Shown here piece by piece: positions 1-6,951 of a stretch of 12,306 nt of DNA (positions are counted from its first letter, which is position 1; each line of letters opens with the position of its first letter). Under the pieces are notes generated by a model. It had not been told where the DNA came from. It was given only the letters and a program-made list of their open reading frames with translations, and did no database searches. The stretch spans positions 6,780-19,085 of the forward strand of contig DIUH01000042.1 of assembly GCA_002428205.1 (NCBI GenBank). The letters run 5' to 3'. Both the position numbers and the translations under genes were made by a program. The DNA is from Planctomycetaceae bacterium UBA6163. GTDB taxonomy: Bacteria > Planctomycetota > Planctomycetia > Pirellulales > Pirellulaceae.

Positions 1-1035
1 CGATCGTGGCCCGAAGCGCCCAAGAACAGCCGAACTCAAGAGCTGATCTCGCTGCTGGAATCGTTAACCGAAACGATGCTGTCGAGCTGGTTGGCGCACA
101 GCCAGACGTTGAGGCTTTCATCGTTAGAAACCGTCGCAGACGAAGGCAACTGGGAACAACTCGTTTCGTTCATCCGTCGTTATGGCGACCCGCTGTTCAC
201 GCAAGCGTTCTTAAAACTGTCGAACATTCGCGCGATCTTGCATCAAGGCGTTGGCCACTGGATCACAACGGTCCTGGAATCGCACGAGGACATCAAGCGA
301 ACCGCATTGTTTGAAGATTTAGCCAGTGGCGACCTTTCGATGCGCGAAGCCGAACGCTGGTTAACCTTAGTATTCGAATCGATTCTCGATCATCATGCCG
401 AGTTTCTCGATTACAACAGCACGACGACGCAAAGCGACCGTGGCGATTTGATTTATATGTTTCACGATTTCCTGCGGTTGCGAGTCCGATATGATCGCGT
501 CGCGTGGAACTTGAAACCGGTTTTCTTAGCGCATGAGATTTTGGTGCGCAGCCGGTTTGATAACGCGGCCGTGATTTGGCGACGCAGTCTATCAGAACGT
601 ATCGGCGCAAAGGCCGATATCTATGTGACCAAACTGCGTGGTCTGCAGCGGGAGTATGCGATGCGGATGCCGACGGTTGCCGATCGCATTTTAGAACGTT
701 TTGTCCAACCGATGACGATCGACCGGATGCGGGCGTTGATCGAACCGGCGGCCCGTGATGCCGAAGCGAACCGGCCCAGCGGCGCGTTCGATTTGTTGCA
801 ACGCGAAGCCGACCTGCTGACCCAGCATCCGACCGGCGTCGGCTTGGACATGCCGGCATGGTTGGCGGCATTGGAAGAAGAAGTCGAGATGGTCGCCAAG
901 CGGCACGGCGGCAACGAAGTTGACGTCATGTCGCTGGTTACCATGCCGATCCGACCGTTGGACCGCGAAGAATTAAAAGGCCAACTCAACGCCGCCCGCC
1001 GCCAAGGTCGCCGCTTGCCGTACATGGGCAAGTGA
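1..1035 (+). CDS. 3' part of a helical protein of unknown function
   Basis: The frame is open from the first base of the window to the TGA at 1033-1035, so the 5' end lies outside. The visible part is 344 residues; the first ATG in view, at 76, is probably internal because coding-like sequence continues upstream of it (RSWPEAPKNSRTQEL...). The protein is rich in Leu, Arg, Glu and Ala and reads as almost all alpha-helix. There is no signal peptide or membrane segment in the visible part and I recognise no catalytic motif. It ends in a basic tail (NAARRQGRRLPYMGK). GC is high here (39 of 60 bases at 781-840, hand-counted). The gene converges with the TPR gene 125 bases downstream. I do not recognise the family; it is probably a soluble scaffold or regulatory protein, but that is only a guess from composition. 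Confidence 0.8.
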   Translation, partial: RSWPEAPKNSRTQELISLLESLTETMLSSWLAHSQTLRLSSLETVADEGNWEQLVSFIRRYGDPLFTQAFLKLSNIRAILHQGVGHWITTVLESHEDIKRTALFEDLASGDLSMREAERWLTLVFESILDHHAEFLDYNSTTTQSDRGDLIYMFHDFLRLRVRYDRVAWNLKPVFLAHEILVRSRFDNAAVIWRRSLSERIGAKADIYVTKLRGLQREYAMRMPTVADRILERFVQPMTIDRMRALIEPAARDAEANRPSGAFDLLQREADLLTQHPTGVGLDMPAWLAALEEEVEMVAKRHGGNEVDVMSLVTMPIRPLDREELKGQLNAARRQGRRLPYMGK

Positions 1036-1057
1036 AAACAACGTCCAATCGCGGTGC

Positions 1058-1073
1058 GCCTGGCCAACCAGGC
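1058..1073. other. Short hairpin between convergent genes
   Basis: GCCTGG and CCAGGC form a perfect 6-bp stem around the 4-base loop CCAA, 22 bases after the stop of the left-hand gene. No T-run follows on either strand, so a normal intrinsic terminator is not supported. A second small stem (CGATTT, CGAC, AAATCG at 1132-1147) lies just beyond the stop of the TPR gene. Either could help end transcription between the two convergent genes, but both could be chance. Confidence 0.25.
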
Positions 1074-1160
1074 AGACACGATTCAGGTTAGCGAGACGAC
1101 GAAGCGTAAAACCGCCTACCAAATAGATATGCGATTTCGACAAATCGAACGCGTTGCAAA

Positions 1161-2465
1161 TCATCCCAAGTCAGCAAGCGCCGCTTTCGTCTCTTCGATC
1201 ATTTTTACCGACTGAAGTTTCTCAAACATTGCAAGGCTTCGGGCCCACAGCTCCCTTGCCTCATCAAGTCGCCCTTGCATTTTCCTCAACATCCCAAGCT
1301 CGTCAGTAACACTGGCGACAAAATCAAGGTGCTCCATTGATTCGCAAATCTCAAGCGCCTTGAGCGTCATGGTCTCGCTGCGTTCAAAATCACCTTTCAA
1401 GCGGTACAATACTCCGAGATGACTCTGCGCGACGGCAATGCCCGCAATATCGTTCAACTTTTTGTGCAGTTGCAGAGCCTTCAATAAATTCGACTCTGCC
1501 GCCATAAAATCGCCGCGTTCATACTTCACTTCGCCAAGTTTGATATGATAGTCTGCCACCGCGTCGGCGCGCCCCTGCGATTTATCGATCTGGTAAGCTT
1601 TATCGATATAATGTTCGACCTTGTCGTAATCTTTGCGATGGCGATGCAAAATTGCAAGATTTCCAAAATTGACCGACAACCCCGCCTCATTTTCATACTC
1701 TTCATTAACAGCAATCGCTTGCTGGTGCAGCGATTCGGCTTCTTCGTAATCCCCTTGAATCTGACGAACAACACCAAGGCAATCGAGCGTGTGGGCAACT
1801 TCGACTTCATCGTCAAGACCTCGATAACGATCAATTGCAGAAATCAGGAAGTCAACCGACAGGTCTAGATCACCCAGCATGCGGTGAACTTGCCCGAGTT
1901 CACGTTCGAGATTCGCCCGCGTGAACTCATTGAAAACACTTTCGTCAACCTCTTCCCTACCATCCTCTTCTTCGACAGAAACAATAACGTCCAAAGTGCT
2001 GACAATCGCGGAACGATCCTCGATCACCTGCAACGCATCGGCAAAAGTGGCAGCCGCCGACTTCAACTGGCCGCTTTCCATCTGCAAGATCCCCAGTTGG
2101 CTGTAGACAGACACCAACCCCTCAGAATCGTCCATCTGCTTATAAGCTTCGATGGCCTGGTTGTACATATCCGCCGCCTCAGCGCGTTTACCCTGCATCT
2201 CATAATTCGTACCACGATTCATCAGCGAGATCGCTAAGACATCCAAGTCGTCTGAAATCGTAACCAATTGTCGATATAGCCCATCGGCTTTGTCGTATTC
2301 ACCGCGGAACCTCGCGAAGTCACCGCTCAATTCAAGCGTTCGCAGATCATCCGGGGCCTTCTTCATCATTCGTCGCAGACAGGGCCTCGCCGAATCGATA
2401 TCGCCGTCCATCAAAAAGGCCAACGCCGACTCATAATCCGCTTGAACTTCATCGTCAATGTTCAT
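1161..2465 (-). CDS. Tetratricopeptide (TPR) repeat protein, 40-residue-period type
   Basis: This is a 434-residue protein made of stacked helical pairs. The hydrophobic core signature (L-G-x-L/V or similar) recurs at residues 190, 230, 270, 310, 350 and 390, exactly 40 residues apart, with further copies near 84 and 124. That spacing is typical of the extended TPR class seen in LGN/kinesin-light-chain and Rap-type peptide receptors rather than the 34-residue canonical repeat. Residues 163-176 form a very acidic loop (VEEEDGREEVDE) between repeats. There is no signal peptide, membrane segment or enzymatic domain, so it is probably a cytoplasmic binding scaffold. I chose the ATG at 2465 (MNIDDEVQADYE). 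The frame stays open upstream to a TTG at 2636, but those 57 residues contain no ATG and do not look like TPR. The gene diverges from the nuclease-like gene at 2820 and may share its control region. Confidence 0.88.
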   Translation of the reverse strand: MNIDDEVQADYESALAFLMDGDIDSARPCLRRMMKKAPDDLRTLELSGDFARFRGEYDKADGLYRQLVTISDDLDVLAISLMNRGTNYEMQGKRAEAADMYNQAIEAYKQMDDSEGLVSVYSQLGILQMESGQLKSAAATFADALQVIEDRSAIVSTLDVIVSVEEEDGREEVDESVFNEFTRANLERELGQVHRMLGDLDLSVDFLISAIDRYRGLDDEVEVAHTLDCLGVVRQIQGDYEEAESLHQQAIAVNEEYENEAGLSVNFGNLAILHRHRKDYDKVEHYIDKAYQIDKSQGRADAVADYHIKLGEVKYERGDFMAAESNLLKALQLHKKLNDIAGIAVAQSHLGVLYRLKGDFERSETMTLKALEICESMEHLDFVASVTDELGMLRKMQGRLDEARELWARSLAMFEKLQSVKMIEETKAALADLG

Positions 2466-2632
2466 AATTCTATCTTCGCTTTTGAAACCCCAACGAGATC
2501 GGCTGGGTGATTGAATACTGGGCTTCTTGGTGTCCAACGCGACCAATGTAGCAGGATTGGACAGAACGGTTTTGTCGACCAGCAAGACTTTCCTGGCGAC
2601 AGCCACAACTTTACCTATCTTGCCATACTTCA

Positions 2633-2649
2633 ACAAAACCGCGTTTTGT
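2633..2649. promoter_or_regulatory. Perfect 7+3+7 dyad, possible operator
   Basis: The bases read ACAAAAC, CGC, GTTTTGT, so the two arms are exact reverse complements. The dyad lies 168 bases from the TPR start and 171 bases from the nuclease-like start, nearly midway, as expected for a shared operator. There is no T-run that would make it a terminator. Protein binding is inferred. Confidence 0.35.
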
Positions 2650-2714
2650 GTCGGGAAATGTTACCAATCGGCAAAATCTTTTTGTTGAATCATCGCGTGC
2701 TGCCGGAAACATGA

Positions 2715-2743
2715 TTACCGGGTGGGCCGCTAGGCGATATATT
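2715..2743 (+). promoter_or_regulatory. Candidate sigma-70-type promoter for the nuclease-like gene
   Basis: TATATT at 2738-2743 matches the -10 consensus at 5 of 6 positions. TTACCG at 2715-2720, 17 bases upstream, matches the -35 consensus at only 3 of 6. This would place a transcription start near 2750, about 70 bases before the ATG. The weak -35 makes this a low-confidence call. Confidence 0.25.
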
Positions 2744-2819
2744 TCTACCTTGCTGGGGGGCAATCAACTATTGCCTCGATCGATTCGTCTGATTCTTTTC
2801 CCATGAAAGAGCAATACAG

Positions 2820-4613
2820 ATGCTTCACCGCGAGAATACCGAATTTGATTCTCCGAATCTTTTGGTCGACACGCTGCGAGACTCACTGAGTGAGATTCAC
2901 AAAATCAAGTGTCGACTAACCGACCTGCAAGAACAGCTTTCTGGCGTTTTGATGCAAATCCAAACGCACCAGCCTTCAGCAATTGCGTTCGTCGCCGACC
3001 CGAAATCCGCGTCGCCGCAGACCAGGTTGCAGGTAACCGAAACGGTAACGCCTTTCGCAACCGCCCCCCCACAATCGACGCTGGTGGAACCGTCAGTGTC
3101 CAGCACTTTCGGCGATTCGGGAGAGCAGCAATCGGCTCGCGAAACGGAAAAGTCGCTTACCCAAGTGCCTGACTCGATCGATCTGCAAAAATGGTTGCTC
3201 GATCGCGGCGTCTCGATTCGACAACTTGGAACCGAAAGCCCGTTTGATGAATCTTTCGATCGGATCGCATTACGCCTCGGTCGTGATTTCCAACACCTTG
3301 CCGAATTCTACCAGGCACTCAAGCGTCGTATCGGTGGCAACGGAGCACCAAAGAGTATCGTCCTGAAGAATTACTCTGCTGACAGGATCAATCGGGTTGT
3401 TCAGTTTGGCGATGAAATGCTGCGCAACGGATTCTTGAAAGAGTTCCGCTACATTCGTAACAGCAGAACCATTCAGTTTGTACCACAAACAGATGGCCGC
3501 GTCGGAAACTTCATCACCGGCAATTGGCTTGAACGATATATCGTTATCACCGTTTCACAGCACCTTAGCAAACTATACCCCGGACGCACGATCGAAGTAT
3601 TATCAAACCCGCGGGTCATCCTTCCAGACGGCAATGATTTTGAGCTTGATGTTTTGATCGCCTGCGATTCACTTGTGCTGTGGTTCGAATGCAAAACTGG
3701 AAAAGATTATCCGGCGTACTTAGCGAAGTATTCTTTCGTCGCAAAGAAGGTGATGCAACTGGCGCGAAATCATGCGGCGATGATTTTGTTAGAACCGTTG
3801 AACGCTTCCGAGAAAAAGAACAATTCCCATGTGGCGGGAATGACGGTTTTGAATCTTGAGGATGTACAGCAGTTTTTCGATTCGATGCAACTGCCCAAGT
3901 CGTTTGACCCGGCATTGGAAGCGAAACCGGATGCGAGCAGTAACGCGGCATCCGCTTCATCCGGCATTGTGCCAACGGCGTTACCCGCGCCAACTGCGTT
4001 ACGAGTGCCGGCACTGAAAATGTGCTTCACCGATTGGTGTGCAGTTTTCAATCGTGAACAACTGAGAACGATAGACGCGATTCTAAGGCGAGAAATCATC
4101 GAGGATTTTTTCATGGTGAATAGCGTTTTGCAAGATCCGACCCCACTGCGTAATATCGTGAAACATCTCGCCACGAAGTACAGCGTTGATGGTCGCCAAA
4201 TTTCAAAGGCGATGATCAATGACATCGCGCGTGCGCTTTATCGAAGCGGTTGCTGTAAACTCGCATCGCACGCAGAATATCCGAACAAAGTCTGGTTCCT
4301 GCGAGAGGATATCATATGGTCAGATGCCTTCACGGCCACAGCTTTGCTTTACTTATGGGCTGGCATTAAAGCCCGCGAAAGCTTTCGTCCTGGATCAGCA
4401 GAGGCGTTGGAACTAGGCCGGGTCATCTGGGGGGGGCAGCTTATTGATGCCGAGATAAATCGTCTGATCGATCGATCCATTTGCGATCTACAGACCGAAG
4501 GACGGTGCACTGTTAATTTTTTGGATAATCAACCGTCCGTTAATGCGATCGGTGAACGCTTTTGGAACCAAGCTGATGGCGGTGATCACCAGACCGATGG
4601 CGATGCCCCTTAA
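2820..4613 (+). CDS. Card1/Can2-like (DUF1887-type) PD-(D/E)XK nuclease without CARF domain
   Basis: This 597-residue protein starts at the ATG at 2820, with AAAGAG at 2806-2811 as ribosome binding site. Residues 12-48 look like a coiled coil. Residues 50-118 are a low-complexity Ser/Thr/Pro/Gln linker. Residues 120-228 are a mixed helical region (possibly winged-helix) leading into the nuclease core. The core reads TGNWLERY (233-240), FELDVLI (274-280) and LWFECKTGKD (287-296), giving putative catalytic E238, D277, E290 and K292. This order matches the nuclease half of DUF1887/Card1/Can2 proteins, metal-dependent enzymes that cut DNA or RNA. Those normally have an N-terminal CARF domain that binds cyclic oligoadenylate; I see none here. 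Residues 360-398 form an Ala/Pro/Ser linker and 400-597 an extra helical domain with a possible winged helix at 436-495. No signal peptide is present, so it should act in the cytoplasm. The nuclease fold is fairly secure; substrate, trigger and biological role are unknown. Sampled lines (3421-3480, 3781-3840) are 43-45% GC. Confidence 0.82.
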   Translation: MLHRENTEFDSPNLLVDTLRDSLSEIHKIKCRLTDLQEQLSGVLMQIQTHQPSAIAFVADPKSASPQTRLQVTETVTPFATAPPQSTLVEPSVSSTFGDSGEQQSARETEKSLTQVPDSIDLQKWLLDRGVSIRQLGTESPFDESFDRIALRLGRDFQHLAEFYQALKRRIGGNGAPKSIVLKNYSADRINRVVQFGDEMLRNGFLKEFRYIRNSRTIQFVPQTDGRVGNFITGNWLERYIVITVSQHLSKLYPGRTIEVLSNPRVILPDGNDFELDVLIACDSLVLWFECKTGKDYPAYLAKYSFVAKKVMQLARNHAAMILLEPLNASEKKNNSHVAGMTVLNLEDVQQFFDSMQLPKSFDPALEAKPDASSNAASASSGIVPTALPAPTALRVPALKMCFTDWCAVFNREQLRTIDAILRREIIEDFFMVNSVLQDPTPLRNIVKHLATKYSVDGRQISKAMINDIARALYRSGCCKLASHAEYPNKVWFLREDIIWSDAFTATALLYLWAGIKARESFRPGSAEALELGRVIWGGQLIDAEINRLIDRSICDLQTEGRCTVNFLDNQPSVNAIGERFWNQADGGDHQTDGDAP

Positions 4614-5170
4614 ATCAAAACTTCGGGCTACTAAGCATGTCGGCGCAAGTCTTTCGGTACAATCAGCCGTCGGGCGTTAGCCCCCCTTCCTACCAACCGT
4701 CGCTAACGCGATGCGGCTAATTTTTTTGCCGAAGGTTTTGTGCCGACCTGCTTATCACAACGCAGCACGCCCTTTTGTCCATGTTCCAGCCGGTCGGTCG
4801 TGGATCGATCGTGGCCGGTCTGAGTAGGGGGCGTTGTACGCGAAAGAGAAAAGTTTGTCGTTTTCTTCGCCAGTTCGTGCTCGACACAGACCTGGCCCCA
4901 ACGCAAATCAACCTCTTTACGCCGGGAGAAACAAGTTTCCCTCAGGAACGAACAAACAATTTTTCACGAACGGGATGAACCAACGCGACAAACGATCTAC
5001 ACTTGAACCTGCTAAGTATCATCTGATCAATAAGTGACGCGTTTAGGCATAGTGGATGTCGTCAGACTTCCGTTGGGCGCTTGGGCAGTCGGAATTTTCG
5101 CGAATTACGCTATGTCACTTGTTGTTCACGCGATGCTATGTTCGATTTCATGTGACAGCGGAATTAAGTG
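4614..5170. other. 557-base intergenic region
   Basis: No ORF here looks coding; the short open frames overlap on both strands and have no homology I recognise. The region holds the inverted-repeat element at 4665-4727. It also holds a bulged hairpin at 4840-4870 (GCGAA and GAAAA paired with TTTTC and TTCGC) that lacks a T-run, and an imperfect dyad just before the sulfatase gene (TGTCACTTG at 5113-5121, CATGTGACA at 5149-5157). The last could be an operator or part of the sulfatase 5' region. I could not identify a convincing promoter for the sulfatase. Confidence 0.5.
4665..4727 (+). terminator. Imperfect inverted repeat followed by T7, terminator-like intergenic repeat
   Basis: AGCCGTCGGGCGTTAGC (4665-4681) and GCTAACGCGATGCGGCT (4702-4718) are inverted copies that match at 12 of 17 positions: 5 outer bases (AGCCG) and 7 inner bases (CGTTAGC), with an internal mismatched patch. 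The loop is 20 bases and pyrimidine-rich. AA and seven T follow at 4719-4727. It could end transcription from the nuclease-like gene, which stops 51 bases upstream of the stem. The motif also resembles short intergenic repeats I recall from Rhodopirellula-type genomes, but I cannot count copies from one window. Confidence 0.45.
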
Positions 5171-6877
5171 ATGGCCATCAAATATTTGCGACAGTTATTC
5201 TTTCTTTTAGCAAGCGTGATCGCGGGGTTGGTCGCCAATCACTCCCATGCCGGGCCTCCCAACATCATTTTGATTATGGCTGACGACATGGGATGGTCCG
5301 ACTTGGGGTGCTATGGCGGAGAGATCGCGACACCGAACTTGGACGGGTTGGCTGCCGGGGGGCTAAGGTTTACACAGTTTTACAACAATGGACGTTGTTG
5401 CCCGACACGAGCGTCACTGCTGACGGGGTTGTATCCGCATCGAGCCGGTATAGGACACATGATGGAGGACCGGGGCACCGATGGGTATCGCGGAGAACTG
5501 AGCAAGCGGGCGGTAACGATTGCTGAAGCGTTGAAACCCGTTGGCTATCGAAACTATATGGTCGGCAAATGGCACGTGACGCGCAAGGTGAATCCACAAT
5601 CTGCACAGGATAAGTCGAATTGGCCGTTGCAACGCGGTTTTGATCGCATGTATGGGACGATCCATGGTGCGGGTAGTTTTTTTGACCCCAATTCATTGGT
5701 GCGCGACAATGAAATGATTTCGCCTTACGCGGACCCCCAATACAAGCCGGAACCTTTCTATTATACCGATGCAATCAACGATCACGCCGTACGTTTTATC
5801 CGCGATCATGTCGAAAAAGAGAGCGATAAGCCTTTTTTTATGTATATCGCGCATACCGCGCCACATTGGCCAATGCATGCCAAAGAAACAGATATTCAAA
5901 AGTATCGCGGCAAGTTCGACGGTGGCTACGATCTGATCCGGACCGCGCGAGTCGATCGAATGCGAGCAATGGGCTTGATCGATCCGGCCTGGCAAGTTGC
6001 ACCTCAAGACGGTGGCGATTGGTTAGGTGTTAAGGACCTTGAGTTCGAAAAGCGATGTATGGAAGTTTATGCCGCAATGATTGACTGCGAAGACCAGGGG
6101 ATTGGCAGGATCGTTGCAGAATTGAAATCGACTGGACAGTACGAGAATACACTGATCCTGTTTCTTCAGGATAATGGTGGCTGCGCCGAACCGATGGGGC
6201 GAGGCGTCCGACCAGCGGCAAACGCAACGCGAAGCGATTCGCCGACGCTTCCCGCTCTAGCAGATGATTATCTGCAACCAGCAATGATCCCCAAGCAAAC
6301 ACGCGATGGCTACCCGACGCGACAAGGATATGGTGTTTTACCGGGCGCAGCAGACACGTACATTGGATATGGCCGGGCTTGGGCAAATGTCAGCAATACT
6401 CCCTTTCGTGAGTACAAGCACTGGGTTCACGAAGGTGGGATCAGCACACCTCTGATCGCGCATTGGCCAGCTGGGATTGGAGAACCCAAATCCGGGCAAC
6501 TGGTGTCACAGCCCGCACACCTGATCGACCTTATGCCGACTATCTTGCAACTGGCCGGTGCCGAATATCCCCAGCGGTATCTAGGAAACGATATAAAGCC
6601 GACAGACGGAATCAGCCTGGTACCCATGCTTGAAGGTCAAGAGCTAAAACGCAAATCTCCGCTGTTCTGGGAACACGAAGGAAACCGCGCGGTACGCGAT
6701 GGCCAGTGGAAGTTGGTCGCAAAGCATCGCGGCAAATGGGAACTGTACGATATGCTGGCAGACCGTACGGAGATGCGGGATCTGTCGGACGATCATCCGC
6801 GGCGGGTTGCCGAAATGGCGGGGCAGTGGCAGAGCTGGGCAGATCAAGTGGGGGTGATGCCTTGGCCGGCCAAATGA
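5171..6877 (+). CDS. Secreted type I sulfatase (arylsulfatase family)
   Basis: This 568-residue enzyme hydrolyses sulfate esters, probably on polysaccharides or other organic sulfates, outside the cytoplasm. Residues 1-27 are a signal peptide with a hydrophobic core (FFLLASVIAGLVA) and likely cleavage after NHSHA. Metal-binding D38 and D39 sit in LIMADDMGWSD. The sulfatase signature CCPTRASLLTG fits C-x-P-x-R, with C76 expected to be converted to formylglycine by a maturase not seen here. Further family motifs are VGKWH (K133, H135), HTAPHWP (H228), LQDNGG (D334, N335) and KHWVHEGG (K416, H417). Length is in the usual range. I prefer the ATG at 5171 over the adjacent GTG at 5168; CGGA at 5159-5162 serves as ribosome binding site at 8 bases. 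It is followed after 74 bases by the ceramidase-like gene, probably in one transcript. The exact substrate cannot be read from the sequence. Confidence 0.95.
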   Translation: MAIKYLRQLFFLLASVIAGLVANHSHAGPPNIILIMADDMGWSDLGCYGGEIATPNLDGLAAGGLRFTQFYNNGRCCPTRASLLTGLYPHRAGIGHMMEDRGTDGYRGELSKRAVTIAEALKPVGYRNYMVGKWHVTRKVNPQSAQDKSNWPLQRGFDRMYGTIHGAGSFFDPNSLVRDNEMISPYADPQYKPEPFYYTDAINDHAVRFIRDHVEKESDKPFFMYIAHTAPHWPMHAKETDIQKYRGKFDGGYDLIRTARVDRMRAMGLIDPAWQVAPQDGGDWLGVKDLEFEKRCMEVYAAMIDCEDQGIGRIVAELKSTGQYENTLILFLQDNGGCAEPMGRGVRPAANATRSDSPTLPALADDYLQPAMIPKQTRDGYPTRQGYGVLPGAADTYIGYGRAWANVSNTPFREYKHWVHEGGISTPLIAHWPAGIGEPKSGQLVSQPAHLIDLMPTILQLAGAEYPQRYLGNDIKPTDGISLVPMLEGQELKRKSPLFWEHEGNRAVRDGQWKLVAKHRGKWELYDMLADRTEMRDLSDDHPRRVAEMAGQWQSWADQVGVMPWPAK

Positions 6878-6951
6878 TTACATGGGATGACTATCGGTGA
6901 ATCCAATCGGTGCCTAATTTCTCCACGCTTTAAGAAGATCGGAGCCTTTCC

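Larger units (their letters stand above)
2466..2819. promoter_or_regulatory. Divergent intergenic region with inverted repeats
   Basis: These 354 bases separate the starts of the TPR gene (-) and the nuclease-like gene (+) and must hold both promoters unless the TPR gene starts further upstream. At 2633-2649 there is a perfect dyad with 7-base arms, ACAAAAC and GTTTTGT, around CGC. A second inverted repeat pairs TTCAACAAAA (2629-2638) with TTTTGTTGAA (2680-2689), with 10-base arms 41 bases apart, and it shares the AACAAAA core with the first. Such clustered dyads in a divergent region resemble operator sites for a repressor. No ORF here looks coding. Confidence 0.45.

Noticed and set aside
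293..871. 192-codon open frame on - opposite the left-hand gene
   Set aside because: It is an Arg/Ser/Pro-rich shadow of the + strand gene, as expected from high-GC antisense frames.
2820..4613. Type III CRISPR ancillary nuclease
   Set aside because: No CARF domain, cas gene or CRISPR array is visible; only the nuclease half resembles Card1/Can2.
4775..5037. Short + strand frames between the nuclease and sulfatase genes
   Set aside because: There are overlapping frames of about 65 codons in more than one phase, with no ribosome binding site or recognisable domain.
5119..5142. TTGTTG and TATGTT as promoter for the sulfatase
   Set aside because: The hexamers are only 12 bases apart, too close for a sigma-70 promoter.
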